Positions 45,481 to 57,554 of a stretch of 64,000 bases of DNA are shown one piece after another. The notes under the pieces are model-generated. The model worked only from the letters and a program-made list of their open reading frames with translations. It made no database searches and was not told where the DNA came from. The position numbers were made by a program, and so were the translations under genes. This DNA is from Magnolia sinica (Eukaryota; Streptophyta; Magnoliopsida; Magnoliales; Magnoliaceae). The number at the start of each line of letters is the position of its first letter. The first letter of the stretch is position 1. Location of the stretch: positions 30,745,001 through 30,809,000 of the forward strand of contig NC_080573.1 of assembly GCF_029962835.1 (NCBI RefSeq), given 5' to 3'.

Positions 45481-48400
45481 TGTAAGACCCGACCCGAGTT
45501 CCTATGTTTGCATGTGTGTGTAGGTATGCACTTCGTTCCTCTTGGTCTCGCGGTCCTACCTGTTGAATCCCGGTGACCCGTGACCCTCGGATAGTGTTTG
45601 CAATCATCTTTAAGTTTGGTCACGTTAACCCGACTCGTATCGGCCCGAAATCTATGCCATCTTGTTCGCATCATCGTTGCGGTTCCGATGACGCGTCTTA
45701 TGCATCCATCCGATCTATCGATCATAAGTTATATATGTTTCATTTTATGGCCCATTGATCATGATCATGTGACCCACCTTGGAGTAATGCATGTGGCCCC
45801 CACTCCCTTTTTTGCACAAGTTGCAACACACACTACACACACCACCTAAACCTCCATGTCTTACACTACCAACACCACCCACACCACCCAAACCTATCCT
45901 ACTCTAAGAACTTTGGTTTCTCCTCCCTAGCTAATAATAGCATTCTCTTATCAAGACAAGATTTCTTCTCTTTTCTAGAAAAAAGAAATGATTGCCCTCA
46001 TTTGCTACAACTCTCTCTCCCTCTCTCTTTCTTCTCATTCTCTCTATCTCTCCCTCCCCTCTCTCCCTCTTGTAAGCTTCCAACGTCCCACCCCCTTGCA
46101 ACATTCTAGCCCCTCATCTCCCATTTCTCTCCCCATCCATCCATCAAAAACACATCTCACCCCTTCATCTTGCTTCCTTGGACCCTTAGAAGCTTGGAGT
46201 GGAATTTTGATAGAGATCTTAAGGTGGGTGCTTTCAAGTTGTTGATTTCTCCTTTCTTCTTTGATCCTCTCTTTTCTTTTCATATGGGACATGTGGGACC
46301 CACCAATCCATGGTGGGGATCCCATTTGATCACTTGGATGTGGCCCTTGGCCCATCCTACATGTATACATTATTCCATGATGGGGCCATTGTCCATGGAC
46401 CCCATCATAATGTATCTCATGATCCAAATCATTCTAAGGTCATCTAGACCTTAGCATCATGGTGGGGATGGCATCCCAACCATCCATTGTGTTATAGGTC
46501 ATGCATGTGCTAGTTTCATGTTGTAATTAAAAATTAATGAAGATGTGTGGGTGTGATTGATCTTAGGAGGGTTCATTAGTGGCGGAGCCCTTTCCCTATG
46601 GCCGGATTGTTTCCCTCTCCCTCTCCTTTTTTCTTAATTTTCCGTGATATCTGTGTGACCCATTTGGTGGGCCTTGGGACATCCAGAAAATTCAGCAATG
46701 GTGGGACGCCCATGCTAACTATTCCTTGATTTTGGGTGTCCCATTTGCTGCCCAAATGATGCATGTAAGGTGTGTAGACTTGAGTTTATGATCTGGACAT
46801 TTGTGGGGCCCACTAAGGAAGGCCACACCTCTCTTTATTTGATGTATTTATCCAGATATGGGCTCGGATATCCAGCCATATATGGCTGTCCAGAAATTCT
46901 GGACTATTTGCTTGGAATGTTGTATCTGATTTTTGGGATGGAGTTTGCCCATGTTTGTGGGTTCTTTTCTCCCTGATGTGGGGCATCCTTTGGAGTAGTG
47001 GACCCCACCTTGAAGTACCCTATATCCCTCCATCTGTCCATCCAAAAGCACCCAGAACGGCAGGCCCATAGGGGTGGACGGTCCACCTTGCTGGACCGTC
47101 CAGCCCTATTCAATGAAGGGGAAACACTAATATTAGCTTGATCTTTTGAGTTAGTGGGTCACTTTGGTGGGCCCCACCTTGCTGTACCTTCAAATAAAAA
47201 TCATGGCCACTCATCCCTCTCCTTTCTGGACAAGTTTGGGACCACTTTAATGGGTGAACATTGTATGGACAGCAACATTGTTATGCAGCAGATTTTATTT
47301 TCTAACCATGTTGTCTATGTGTTTGCTTCATGTTTTGCTTGGGTTTGTGGTTCCTTCTTGGCCCATTTTGTGGCCCATCATGTTGGGACCCATCTCAGGT
47401 GTGTGGGCCATGATTTTCCCACCTAAATTGGGGTGTTTGCAGCTGGACTGGCAGCCCACAACTGGACGTTCTAGCTGGGCTGACGTCCCGCCATGGGCTG
47501 GTCGTCCATCCCATTTACCCCACCTTGATATAGGGTTTTATCTAAGTCGTATCCCCCTCATGTGGCCCCCCTTTGACGTAGTCCATTCCCTAGTGGGACG
47601 TCCACAAGTGGGGCCCACTTTGATGTCTTTCAGGGGCAGCTGTCCAGGCCCCCATGACCGTCCACCCTAGGACGTTAGCCTATAGGGTTGCTGCTAGACG
47701 TCCCGTCCAGCAGCATGGCCCACTTAGTATATGTGTTGTAACCACTCCCTTCCTCTGGTGGGACCCATTATGACATGTATGGGTCACCATGCAGCAAGAA
47801 TTTCACTTAAAATAAATTATTGCTAGACTCCAACAAGGCCAAAAAGTGGGTGGGCTGGAATTTCAGCAATAGGCCCAAACTTGTTGCCCATAAGTATTTG
47901 TTTTGAGGCATCATGGCCCAACAGATTTGGGGTTGTTTACACACACATCTTGCCCTATTTTCTATCATACTTTGGGCTTAATTAGTGTACACTTAAGGCC
48001 CACTTCATTTGGGTTTTTATTGGATCAATGTTCATAGCTATTTGTTGGATTTTCTAGGCCCATTTGTCCTAGAACTTTCTTGATAGGCCCATTGACTTTT
48101 GGGCCTCATTACTACTTATTGTGACGGGTTTATGGGCCATAATATGCAAGTAGTTGGGCCCTTAGTTGCCCACTAAAGATAGGCTTGTACTTGGGCCAAG
48201 TTGTAAGGCCCAACTCATTTGAAATAAATATAAGGATTGCCCTTATGGTTGAATTACCGGGCTACCCATTAGACCCGCCACAATATGTGGGTTTATGATC
48301 TTTATGGATTGGGCCCAAACCTTACTTGAGGGCCCACCATATTGCATATGTGTTGGGCTTGGTGTGTAGCTTACTAGGCCATGGAATGCTTAGGCCTTGG

Positions 48401-51400
48401 GCCTTGTTTCATATTTGAGTAGTGGCGGGCTACCTTTTGGGACCCAGTTGAGGTTGGATGTCCTTCTTGGTCGCCGTAAGGTAGGCCCATGGGTTGCTAT
48501 AGGTGGTTTAAGGCCCACCATAGACCATCCTTAGGATCGCTTATTCCTTTAGGCTTATTTATTACCCTCCTTAGCATTGTGAGCTACCTTAAAGTATTGG
48601 GCCCCCACTAGAAGGTTTTCCTTGGATTAATTATCTAAATAGCTAGACTTGATTCCCTCCTTGGGAAGGAGGAGTATGTTCTAAGTCATCATCGCCGTAT
48701 GACACGCCCTCATGACCCATATGCATCATTGAGTGATTTAATTGCATTTGTGTGTGTGGTCATTAAGTTGACATGATAGAGGGATGAAATTTCCCCTTTT
48801 ATGCACATTGTGTGCTTGGAGCTAGTGCATGATTAGATGCCTGACTCATGCATCTGGCATCGCATCTCATGGATATTGTTGACCTTGCTTTATCAGGGCC
48901 CAGCCTCCACAGGGGTATTTGTGGATGGCCGTATGTGGACACTGAAAATGTAACTTGAACATATAGGGTGCATAGGATGCCTATGGATGAAATCCTCAAA
49001 ACTTCTATTGTACCAAGGATCTGCCCCAACGCTGTGACCGAGTGGAACCTATGAGCACGTGAGGGTCTTACACCATTAGGCTACGAATCTCACTGTCCTA
49101 TAGTCAGTTGGGATGGGGTGTGGTCTTATCCGCCTGTGAGGAAGGGCATTGCTAGGCTGAGTTTGACCAGCTTGTGAATAGGTCCGCTACCGTCGAGCAT
49201 CGCTGGTGATTGGCTATCCACGGGCGGGTAGTGAGGTCTCCTATGCTCATTTGACTGTGCAAGTCTGTAAAGCGGCTGTCATTCTTTAGTGTACTAGACC
49301 CCGGTAGTTTCCTTATAATGAAACTATACTGATATGTGGATTAGATATGAGGACTGGAATCACTTCACATTGCATTTGCATCGGCTACATAAGCCCTTTA
49401 TGCATCATATTGGTATGGCGCCCAGCACTCATTGAATTGTATTCATGATAAGCCTCGGTAAGGCTTGTGATATTGTTATTAATCATATTTGTAAGTGTTA
49501 TGGTTTCTAGCTCCTATAATTGTCAAATTTTATAGTGTCAAAATCTCTCTTGGAATATGTGTCTTGTTTAGCTCATCTACATAATGAAGTCTGTGCATCT
49601 CTCAAGGACAGGGGTCTTTAGTTCAAAAACTTCAAAGGCAAGATTACATGTTCATGTTCATGTACAACATCAATTGTGAATTCAAGCTTTCAAGCTTCAA
49701 GAGGTCAAGATTTTCAAAGCTTCGTACAAGTCAAGACAATGTTCCTAGATTTTGATACTCAAGTTCAAGCTTCAACGTTAGTCAATTTCAAGCTTCAAGG
49801 GACTCAAGTTCAAGCTTCATCCTTTGACAAGATCTCAAGCTTCGCGAACTTCAAAGAATGACTATCAACTGAAGAAAAAGAAGTTTTAATGTTCATACAT
49901 CATGTATAAGGTATGAATGACCCTAGATTGACCATAAGGTAGGTCATTTTAAATACATAATTTAATTAGCTTATTTTATAAGTGAATAGACTGTTTCTCG
50001 ACTAGTCTTAGACTCTGTTCTACTAGTTCTAGTACTGGCTCAACCAATCTAAGAAATTCTTTAACCAGTCCTAAGTTTGTTACAAAATTTTGATATTTTT
50101 TGTTAAGCCTCGACCAGTCCTAAATACTACTCGACCGATCATGTAAAACAGTGCTCGACATGTTCTTGACCAGTCCTGCAGCCTCGACTCAAAGTCTAGC
50201 AACTAAATTTGGTTCCACACAATTAGTCATGGACAGGTCACGACCAGTCGTGGAGGTCCCTCGACTGGTCGTGAAGGTCCTACGACCAGTCGTGGAACGA
50301 CTTTATCTTATCGCGCTCAAAATTTTAAAAATCTGTTGGTCCTACGACCAGTCGTGGAACGACTTTATCTTATCACGCTCAAATTTTTAAAAATTTGTTG
50401 GTCCTATGACCAGTCGTAGTGTCCTCAGGACCAATCGTGAACGTGATTTCTTCACTTATAAATAAAGCACGAATTTCAGAGTTTTTTTTTGAATTCAAGC
50501 TAATCAATACACCACTCTAAGAGATAAGTTCGTTATCTTTTTAAGCTATATTGTGATCATTTAATATTCTCTTAATTTAGCTTTATTATATTTAATTTTG
50601 TATTCTTTATTCCAATCATATTTGAAGAAGGGATTGAGACTTGCCCTTTTCTTGGAATCAAAATCAAATAGAGGTAGCCCAACTTGATTTAATTTAAAAT
50701 CAATTTAGAACCTAGAACCATTTTATAAGTGAGTTTGGACATTAAACTTTTACGTTGAAATTCTACTCTGATTTGGTTCTTTCGGGCTTCATAAAAAAGA
50801 GAATATCCAGGTATTTTACATTATTGTAAATTTCTATATTTTGGTTTCATTGAGATTACGCCAGAAAAATCTCTCTGTTTTGGTTTGTCTGAGGTGATCC
50901 AGAAAACTCAGAGTATGGGGTTTTTGAATTGTGTAAACCCACTTGAAAGACACAATTGTGAGGGTTTTAGGTGAACCTGGAAAAACCTATTTTCATAGTG
51001 AACGCTAATATCCATTGTGTGAGGATATTATGAGTGGAGTAGTTGTGTGGCTATTTTTCTAAATAGTTGGTGTACACACAAGCAAACCACTATAATTTCT
51101 GGTCTTGTGGATTGATTATTTTTTTCTTTTTGTGGATGATTGTAATTTCTTTTTTTGCATTGTGGAGAATGTTGCAATTTCTTTTATGTAAGTGTGGAGA
51201 ATGTTGTAATAGCGTAGATTTCCTTTCTTACTATTTATTTCTTTATTCCTCTGTATCAGTTTGAGTTTTTGATATACAAACCGTTCTAGTAAGGTTGTCC
51301 TGCCATAAACCCTTGGTTTTTATGGTGTAAGGTTGTCCTTAGAACAACATCTGTATCAACCTCTCAATACTTGTTCATTTGAGATTGTCTTTAAATTCAG

Positions 51401-51964
51401 CATTGTGGGATTGTTTATTGCTATCTGTATTTAATTTATTTACATTCCACTATTATTTTTTAAATTTGGCATAGTCCTCTTCCCCCCCCCCCCCCCATAT
51501 AGCTCGGCCTTTTCAATATTTCCCTTTTGTATCTCCTATCATTCTTCTACCTTCACCACCCTCTAAGCTTTTATAAGCTTATGCATGATTGATGCATGCA
51601 GAAGATCCTAGGATGATGTCGTAGTAGCTGAGCTTGGATAGGAGTTGAGTCGAGGACCCCCAGTGTTGCAGATCTCCTTCCTTCTCCTTTTGTCATTAGA
51701 TGTATTTCCTTTCAGCCTTGTATCTAAAATTCAAATTTATAGTGGATTTTGTAATGTGCCCCTTTATTATTTCTGAGATTTACTTGTTGTGATCTTGGGT
51801 ATGCTCGCATTAGAATGAATATACGGTTATGAAAATCCTCCTTGTAGGATCCCAGGATCGGAACTTGCCTCAGGAGCCGAGAATAGGGTACTACGAAGGT
51901 GATTACGGCCAAAATCGGCTATCGGGTTCCTTGTGAGTCCGGTTACCGAGTCTGGGGCGTGACA
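45481..51964. mobile_element. LTR unit C: solo LTR with 5-bp target duplication, interrupted by a younger solo LTR
   Basis: Begins TGTAAGACCCGACCCGAG at 45481 and ends GAGTCTGGGGCGTGACA at 51964. CACAT occurs at both 45476-45480 and 51965-51969, a perfect 5-bp target duplication. Both flanks are the same Ty3/gypsy RNase H region, which proves insertion. Without the nested LTR and its duplicated target the unit is about 4453 bp. It is collinear with units A and B and non-coding; I find no primer-binding site or polypurine tract between the ends, hence a solo LTR. Confidence 0.85.
49490..51515 (+). mobile_element. Nested copia-type solo LTR (2026 bp) with target duplication ATATT
   Basis: Starts TGTAAGTGTTATGG at 49490 and ends CTCGGCCTTTTCA at 51515, with ATATT at 49485-49489 and 51516-51520. 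The interrupted sequence is LTR unit C, which continues on both sides as in units A and B. Both ends and the GGTTGTCCT and GCATAGTCCT segments near the 3' side resemble the copia 5' LTR at 38602-40374 (opposite orientation). It contains repeated CGACCAGTC(G) motifs at 49990-50450, a 62-bp tandem duplication (50277-50400) and a C14-type run at 51483-51496. Confidence 0.87.
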
Positions 51965-52680
51965 CACATCTTGGTGATTCACCATAAATTCAGTGCCATA
52001 AATAAAGTGGCAGATGTATTTAGTCAAAAATCTTATTCCTTCAAGACTTTTTCTTTAGTAGTGATTAGATTTGATTTATTACCAAAAATATATGAATAAA
52101 CCATATTTTGAAAAAATATTGTAAAAATGGGTGAAATGGCAACTTTAACAATGTGGAATGTTACATGTTCAAAGGGAACCAACTTTGCATTCTTGAAATA
52201 TCCCTATGACCCCAAGTCATCATTGACTACATAATGGTGGCGTTGGGGGCCATTTTGGTCGAATTAAGATCATTACTAATTTGGTTAGTGACCATTACTA
52301 TTAGCCTTGATTGAACCACAATGTGGAGTGATTTGTTAAGAATTGAATGACATATCAAAGAGCTAAGGGTAGACAACAAAAATTGTGGCCTATATCAACC
52401 TTTGCATGTACCAACTCATCCATAAGAAGACATTAATATGGATTTTATGCTCGAATTACCAAGAAGTACACATTGAGGCTGTGATTTTAAATTTTTAGTT
52501 AACTGCTTCTAAAAAAATATCACATTATATACCATGCAAGAATGCTATCAATGCTTCTTTGATTGCTGACATCGTCTTAAAGAGACATTCGGCTTTATGA
52601 TGTTCTAAGGACCATCACCTTTGATCAAAATACATGGTTCATGAACCACTTTAGGTGAACTTTATAGAATCACATATGTA

Positions 52681-52845
52681 CTGAACTCTAATTTTCAACT
52701 ACCTATATCTACTAACTAATGATCAAACCAAAGTTATCAACTGATCTCTTAGTGATTTACTTTGACTTTTTGCAAGTGAACACCCATAATAATGGGACCT
52801 TATCTTGCATCAAGCTGAATTATCCTACAACAACTCTAAGTTTTG

Positions 52846-52876
<31 letters not shown>

Positions 52877-53200
52877 TCATTTGAAGTGGTTTATGAAAGG
52901 AACTTGAACTATATCTTAGACTAGGTAACATTTCTAACCTGAAAAAGAGGAGCATGGAAGTCAAAGAACACTCAACTCCAATTTTCAAGTGCCTATCATT
53001 TACTAACCGATGGTCAAATTAAAGTTGTCAACTGATCTCTTAGTGATTTACTCTGATATTCGACAAGTGAACACCCATGATAATGGGATCTTGTCTTACA
53101 TCAAGCTGAATTATCATACAATAACTCTAAGTTATGATTTACTCAAGAAACTCCATTTGCAGTGGTATATGGAAGAAGCCCGAAACATATCTTGGACCAA
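52681..53200 (+). repeat. ~290-bp tandem duplication inside the gypsy remnant
   Basis: The segments starting at about 52681 (GAACTCTAATTTTCAACT) and about 52970 (AACTCCAATTTTCAAGTG) run parallel, sharing CAACTGATCTCTTAGTGATT and CATCAAGCTGAATTATC. They differ at many positions, so the duplication is old; a (TA)n run lies in the first copy only (52849-52872). Confidence 0.72.
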
Positions 53201-53806
53201 GTAACCATTCTCGAATAAAAAAAAGTAGCATGAAAGCAAAATAACTTTTTAGCCATATCTAAGAGGTCTAGGAACAAGTTTGAGCCAACCTAAAAAGTGC
53301 TCATGCTCGATACATGTCATTGGTATTCATCAGCATCAGTTAGAGTTCAAAGAATGCAATTTGGTTATGGCATACTTGTAGAAAGAGATATTTTTAACTA
53401 GTACTTATCAGAAATTGAAGAGCAAGAATATTTTTCTATGCCATTTCCTTAAGAAAATCAGGACAAATACATATCGGCTTGCACTACGCGAAGAAATAGG
53501 TATTAGTCTCGTTTTCAACACTGATGAGCTTTATCCATATCATGACAATCCAAATCAATCCCGACCACGCTCTGAAGATCTGTACATGCATTCTTCAATT
53601 GGCTCATCAAAATTATTGGTATAATTGATGTATAGTCTATCAATATAAGATGAAGTACCTACACTCAATATCCTATCCGGTAAAAGAAGAAACTTGAGTC
53701 TAAAGACATTTAGATCAATTAAGAGGAGTTGTGGAATCTTAACAAAGTGTTATTAGAAGATCTCTAAGCCAAACTCGAGGATGAATTCTCTTGATAAAGG
53801 GGAGAT

Positions 53807-53853
53807 TGATGCAACGTAGGAGTGGGGGCCAATGGTCACCTTGGGCCCCCATT

Positions 53854-53919
<66 letters not shown>

Positions 53920-54221
53920 TCTTCTCTTATCTTCCTCCCCCTAATGATCAACTCACCCTCTCTGTTTTTCTGCAAATAGAGTTTCGTAAGAGGAGAAAAG
54001 TCAATAGTTAATTTCACATTTTCTTTGTGAGATCTTTAGATACTCTTTAAGAGTGAGTGAGTCCTCTCTTGTAATTGGATAAGTGAATCCCTAAGACATC
54101 TATTGTATATTGCTACCACCATTTTCAATCAAACAATCAGCTTTTCTTTTCTTTTTTTATTATTCTCTCTTCGTTGCTTGCCTAAGTACGTTCTTCTTTC
54201 TTACTCGTTAAATCAGCATCA
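53807..54221 (+). repeat. 3' LTR of the decayed gypsy element
   Basis: Begins TGATGCAACGTAGG directly after the polypurine tract and ends near GTTAAATCAGCATCA at 54221. It contains a (CT)n tract at 53858-53916. Confidence 0.65.
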
Positions 54222-55260
54222 GACTGATCTACTTAGGGCTCTTTTGGCAACATGGATTTGAATTCTCATTGAATTGGCTGGAATTTAGGGGTCATTTGAC
54301 ACCTTAGATTTGGAGGTAAATGGGTGTATTGCAAATCCATGTAGCTACCTACCTTTTACATTTGGCAATTTTTTATTTGGTGGTAAATGGAATTGGAGGT
54401 ATTTCAAATACCCCATTTCAGTGTGTTTTGAAATGTCACCAAAATGTTGTGATTCCAATGTAATTCAAATGAAATGCCATTTTTAGCTATTTCAAACATC
54501 GATAATAGGTGTCGCTAGGCTACTAATCCACTATCCACGTAGCATACAAATGATACCCTGAAATAATCCTATTTTTGGCTGTAACACTAAAATCGCATTA
54601 ATTGAATGCTCTGAAACATCTTAAATGTTGGACATCTAAATGGCAAGTTAGAAAACATCCATGAGTCGCTTGTTTGTGATGCTTACATTTGTGGCACACC
54701 CAAGGCTTGGAATTTTCTCATTTTTTGCCAAAGTATATATTTTAATGGGCTTATTACAATAATTTGATCAAATATCATACATATATAATAATTTGGGATA
54801 TAAAAGCTTATTTGGTTAATCAAATCCAAGTACTATGAATACACTAAAGAATTCTAATGCATTCTAAATATTAGCTTCAAACAGAAGATTTGGATTCCAG
54901 TGCATTTCAACCAAACACAAGTGAGGGTCCAGAATTACCTTGATTCCAATGTAATTATGATTTAGATTCCAATACATTCCAAATCCAAGCTCCCAAAGGG
55001 ACCATTAGTATAGACTTAATAGAATATATTTGAAATTCTAACTTGAGGTGTAAGTTCAAAGTGAGCCCTTTTATATGATTTGGATTCCTTCAAAATCCGA
55101 ATCTCTCCAATTTTAAGCTCATGAAGGGGCCATTAGTACAAACATAATAGAATAGATTTGAAATTATAACTTTGAGGAGTAAGTTCAAAGTGAGCCTTTT
55201 TAGATGATTTGGATTCCTTTCCCCCATTCAATGCTGCCAAATGACCCCTTTGGATGAAAG

Positions 55261-55314
<54 letters not shown>

Positions 55315-56087
55315 GTTACAAAATTCAGCTACTTCCCACAACATATATAAGAAATTAATGATTATATTTTTTGAGATTAAAACCTTGCCACATATAAGGG
55401 CATGAAATAAATCTTTGAAAAATGGATGGGCATATATGTAATTTAGTAAAGTAGTGTGGTAGGCGGGGCTCCTGACTATTCATTATTTCCCTTGTGGGCT
55501 AAACAAGCTTGGATGTTTGGACAGTGTATGATGGTCCATACACACAGCCTTTACTAAATTTGGATGATGGTTAATATTTTGCGCGCACACGATGAACTCA
55601 ACACAAGCCGTACAAGTCATGGCCACTACTATGGATGGCTCTTAAATACAAAAGTGCATTGACTTAATTTCATAGCTAGCTGATTGGTGGAATTTGAATG
55701 GATGGTCTAGATGAAATCCAAAAAATGTAAACAGTTCAAGAAATAAATGTTTATAAATCAAAGGTGAGGATGGTTGAGTCAATGTCAATTTATGATGAGC
55801 TGTCTAAAGTGGTCCACTAACACAAAATGTTTAATTGATTTAATGCATGCCATGTGTATAACTTAAAACCATGGTTTTATCACCTGACACTGGTACTGAC
55901 TCGTCGGGTCGAAAATCAGGCAAGGTGCATGCGCAGGGAGGGAGGGGGTATAATTTGTGGAGTGACCTGGCATTGAACCATATCAAACTCAGCCAGTCCG
56001 AGTCAACTCATAAAACTCACATCAGACTCAGATGAATCAACCCTGCATGCTATAAAATATAAATTATCACACTCTATGATCAGAGCA
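54222..56087. other. Intergenic DNA with MITE-like repeats and a CT/CA microsatellite
   Basis: 54230-55260 holds MITE-like sequence (GGGCTCTTTTGGCAACATGG; paired GGATTTGAATT and GAATTGGAGG stretches, and two parallel pieces at about 55010-55110 and 55125-55225 sharing ATAGAAT(A)A(G/T)ATTTGAAAT and AAGTTCAAAGTGAGCC). 55264-55314 is (CT)n followed by (CA)n. No gene. Confidence 0.5.
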
Positions 56088-56505
56088 TCGCTATTGCCCC
56101 ACCGTGATGTATGTGTTATGTCATAACTGTCCACCCAGTTGGGGAGATCATTTTAGGGATTGGGCCAAAAAATGAGATATATCTAAAGCTTAAGCGGACC
56201 ACAACACAGAAAGAAGTAAGGATTTAACATCTCTCATTGAAAACTTCCTGGAGGTTACAGAAGTTTTCGATCAATCTGATATTTTTTTCCCCTTCATCTA
56301 GGTCTATATAACCTCATGAACAGGTTGGATGGCAAACAAACATCATGGTGGGCCCTCATCATTGTCAAAACTATTTTTTTATAGTGTACGTAGTCCACTT
56401 GAGCTTTGGATCTACCTCATTTTTTGAGCCCATGTACTAAAATGATCTTGCAAAATAGATGGACGGTGTGGATATAACACAATATCATGGTGGGGCCCAC
56501 AAAAG
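56088..56505. repeat. Foldback MITE, near complete
   Basis: Left arm CTATTGCCCCACCGTGATGTATGTG...CTGTCCACCC and right arm GATGGACGGTGTGGATATAA...ATCATGGTGGGGCCCAC are inverted relative to each other, with ATCATTTTAG and TAAAATGAT further inside. Non-coding; same family as at 1150, 17470 and 59173. Confidence 0.72.
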
Positions 56506-57554
56506 TTGGTGACGTCAACACACCTATGAGGTTAGCACACCACGCAATCCGCTTCCATTGAATTTGGAAGAGAACTAATGACTCTGCCCATGTGAAAGCA
56601 ATACCTTAACAGCTGGGTTAAGTAGGTTATCTTTCTCTCATGTGCAATGCACGTGATATATGGACTTGTTTACAAGATTGAACAAAAGTCCTTTAATATT
56701 GGAAGATTCCTGGCATGAGTTTTACCTGTAATTGGATTTCAACCAATGATTCCAGCTATGTGAAAGCAATGCGCTAACTGCTGGTGTTAAGTAGGTTATT
56801 TATAATCACAAAGAAAAAAAAAAAAAAAGTGGGACCCATTCATTGGGAATTCTAGATGGGAAAAATCAGAAGAATCCCAACCTCCATAGGTGTCAAAAAA
56901 ATAGACGGCTAAGATATGAGGAAATAGCTCACATCCAACCAACATAAATGCCAAATATAATACGGCTAAGATATTCCAATCTACGAATTTCCAATATATA
57001 GACCATCCACAATGAGGCCTATCATATCAACGGTTTTGATCATTGAATCATGGTCCCACTTGTCCGAGACACATGCATTTCACAATAAGAAAAGCTTTGA
57101 TACTCTGGCTGAGTGTGATGGTTGATACACAGGCACTAAGAAAGTGTACACGCCATACAAATAACTCCAACTAAACCATTCAAATTATGGGCAGATGGAC
57201 AGAAAAACCAAGAATTACGTTATTTTGATTACCTAATTAACTGACCCATGGATTAATGGACGGTTGGAAAGAATTATATCTAACGGTCTATATTGAACAA
57301 ATAAGTGTCCATGAGTGGTAGGTCAGAATAATTGAATAAATCTGAATTTTAAATGATGACCTGTTTAAAGCTTGTCCAGAAATTTGGACAGTTTAACCTA
57401 AATACATATTTATTGCATTTACAACCACTGAGTCCCTCCGTATGAATCATCAAAACCGCCAGAGTATCAAGTTTATTTCAATAGCTAAATCTCAGTCAGA
57501 AGAGCAGACACATCCACACAACTTCAAACAGCTGAAATTGAAAATATCCACCAA
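56506..57554. other. Upstream region of the esterase gene
   Basis: Contains two degenerate copies of a GTGAAAGCAAT...TAA(C/G)...GTTAAGTAGGTTAT motif about 170 bp apart (56591 and 56760) and MITE-like sequence. The proximal 100 bp before the ATG is A/C-rich. I could not pick a convincing TATA box; CATATTTATTGC at about 57405 is a possibility. Confidence 0.4.

Larger units (their letters stand above)
44140..54221 (+). mobile_element. Ty3/gypsy retrotransposon, heavily decayed, split by LTR unit C (fossil)
   Basis: Plus-strand pol remnants. Reverse transcriptase begins about 44200 (KLQRQVEELLKKGLN; further motifs to ~44990). RNase H lies at about 45160-45475 (FNELFEVKHDTSHANVGAIL, YSTYNFELYAKIQALRF) and resumes after the inserted LTR unit C at 51970. 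Integrase and its C-terminal part run from about 52380 to 53600 (KTFNVADLY-like motif at 53500-53540). A polypurine tract (AAAGGGGAGA) leads to a 3' LTR at 53807-54221. The domain order RT-RNaseH-integrase is that of Ty3/gypsy. Far more than ten breaks; old. The left end and gag are not recognised. Confidence 0.8.

Noticed and set aside
56573-56805. Two copies of a tRNA-like motif (GTGAAAGCAAT...GTTAAGTAGGTT)
   Set aside because: No acceptor-stem pairing or complete cloverleaf could be made around either copy; treated as a local duplication.
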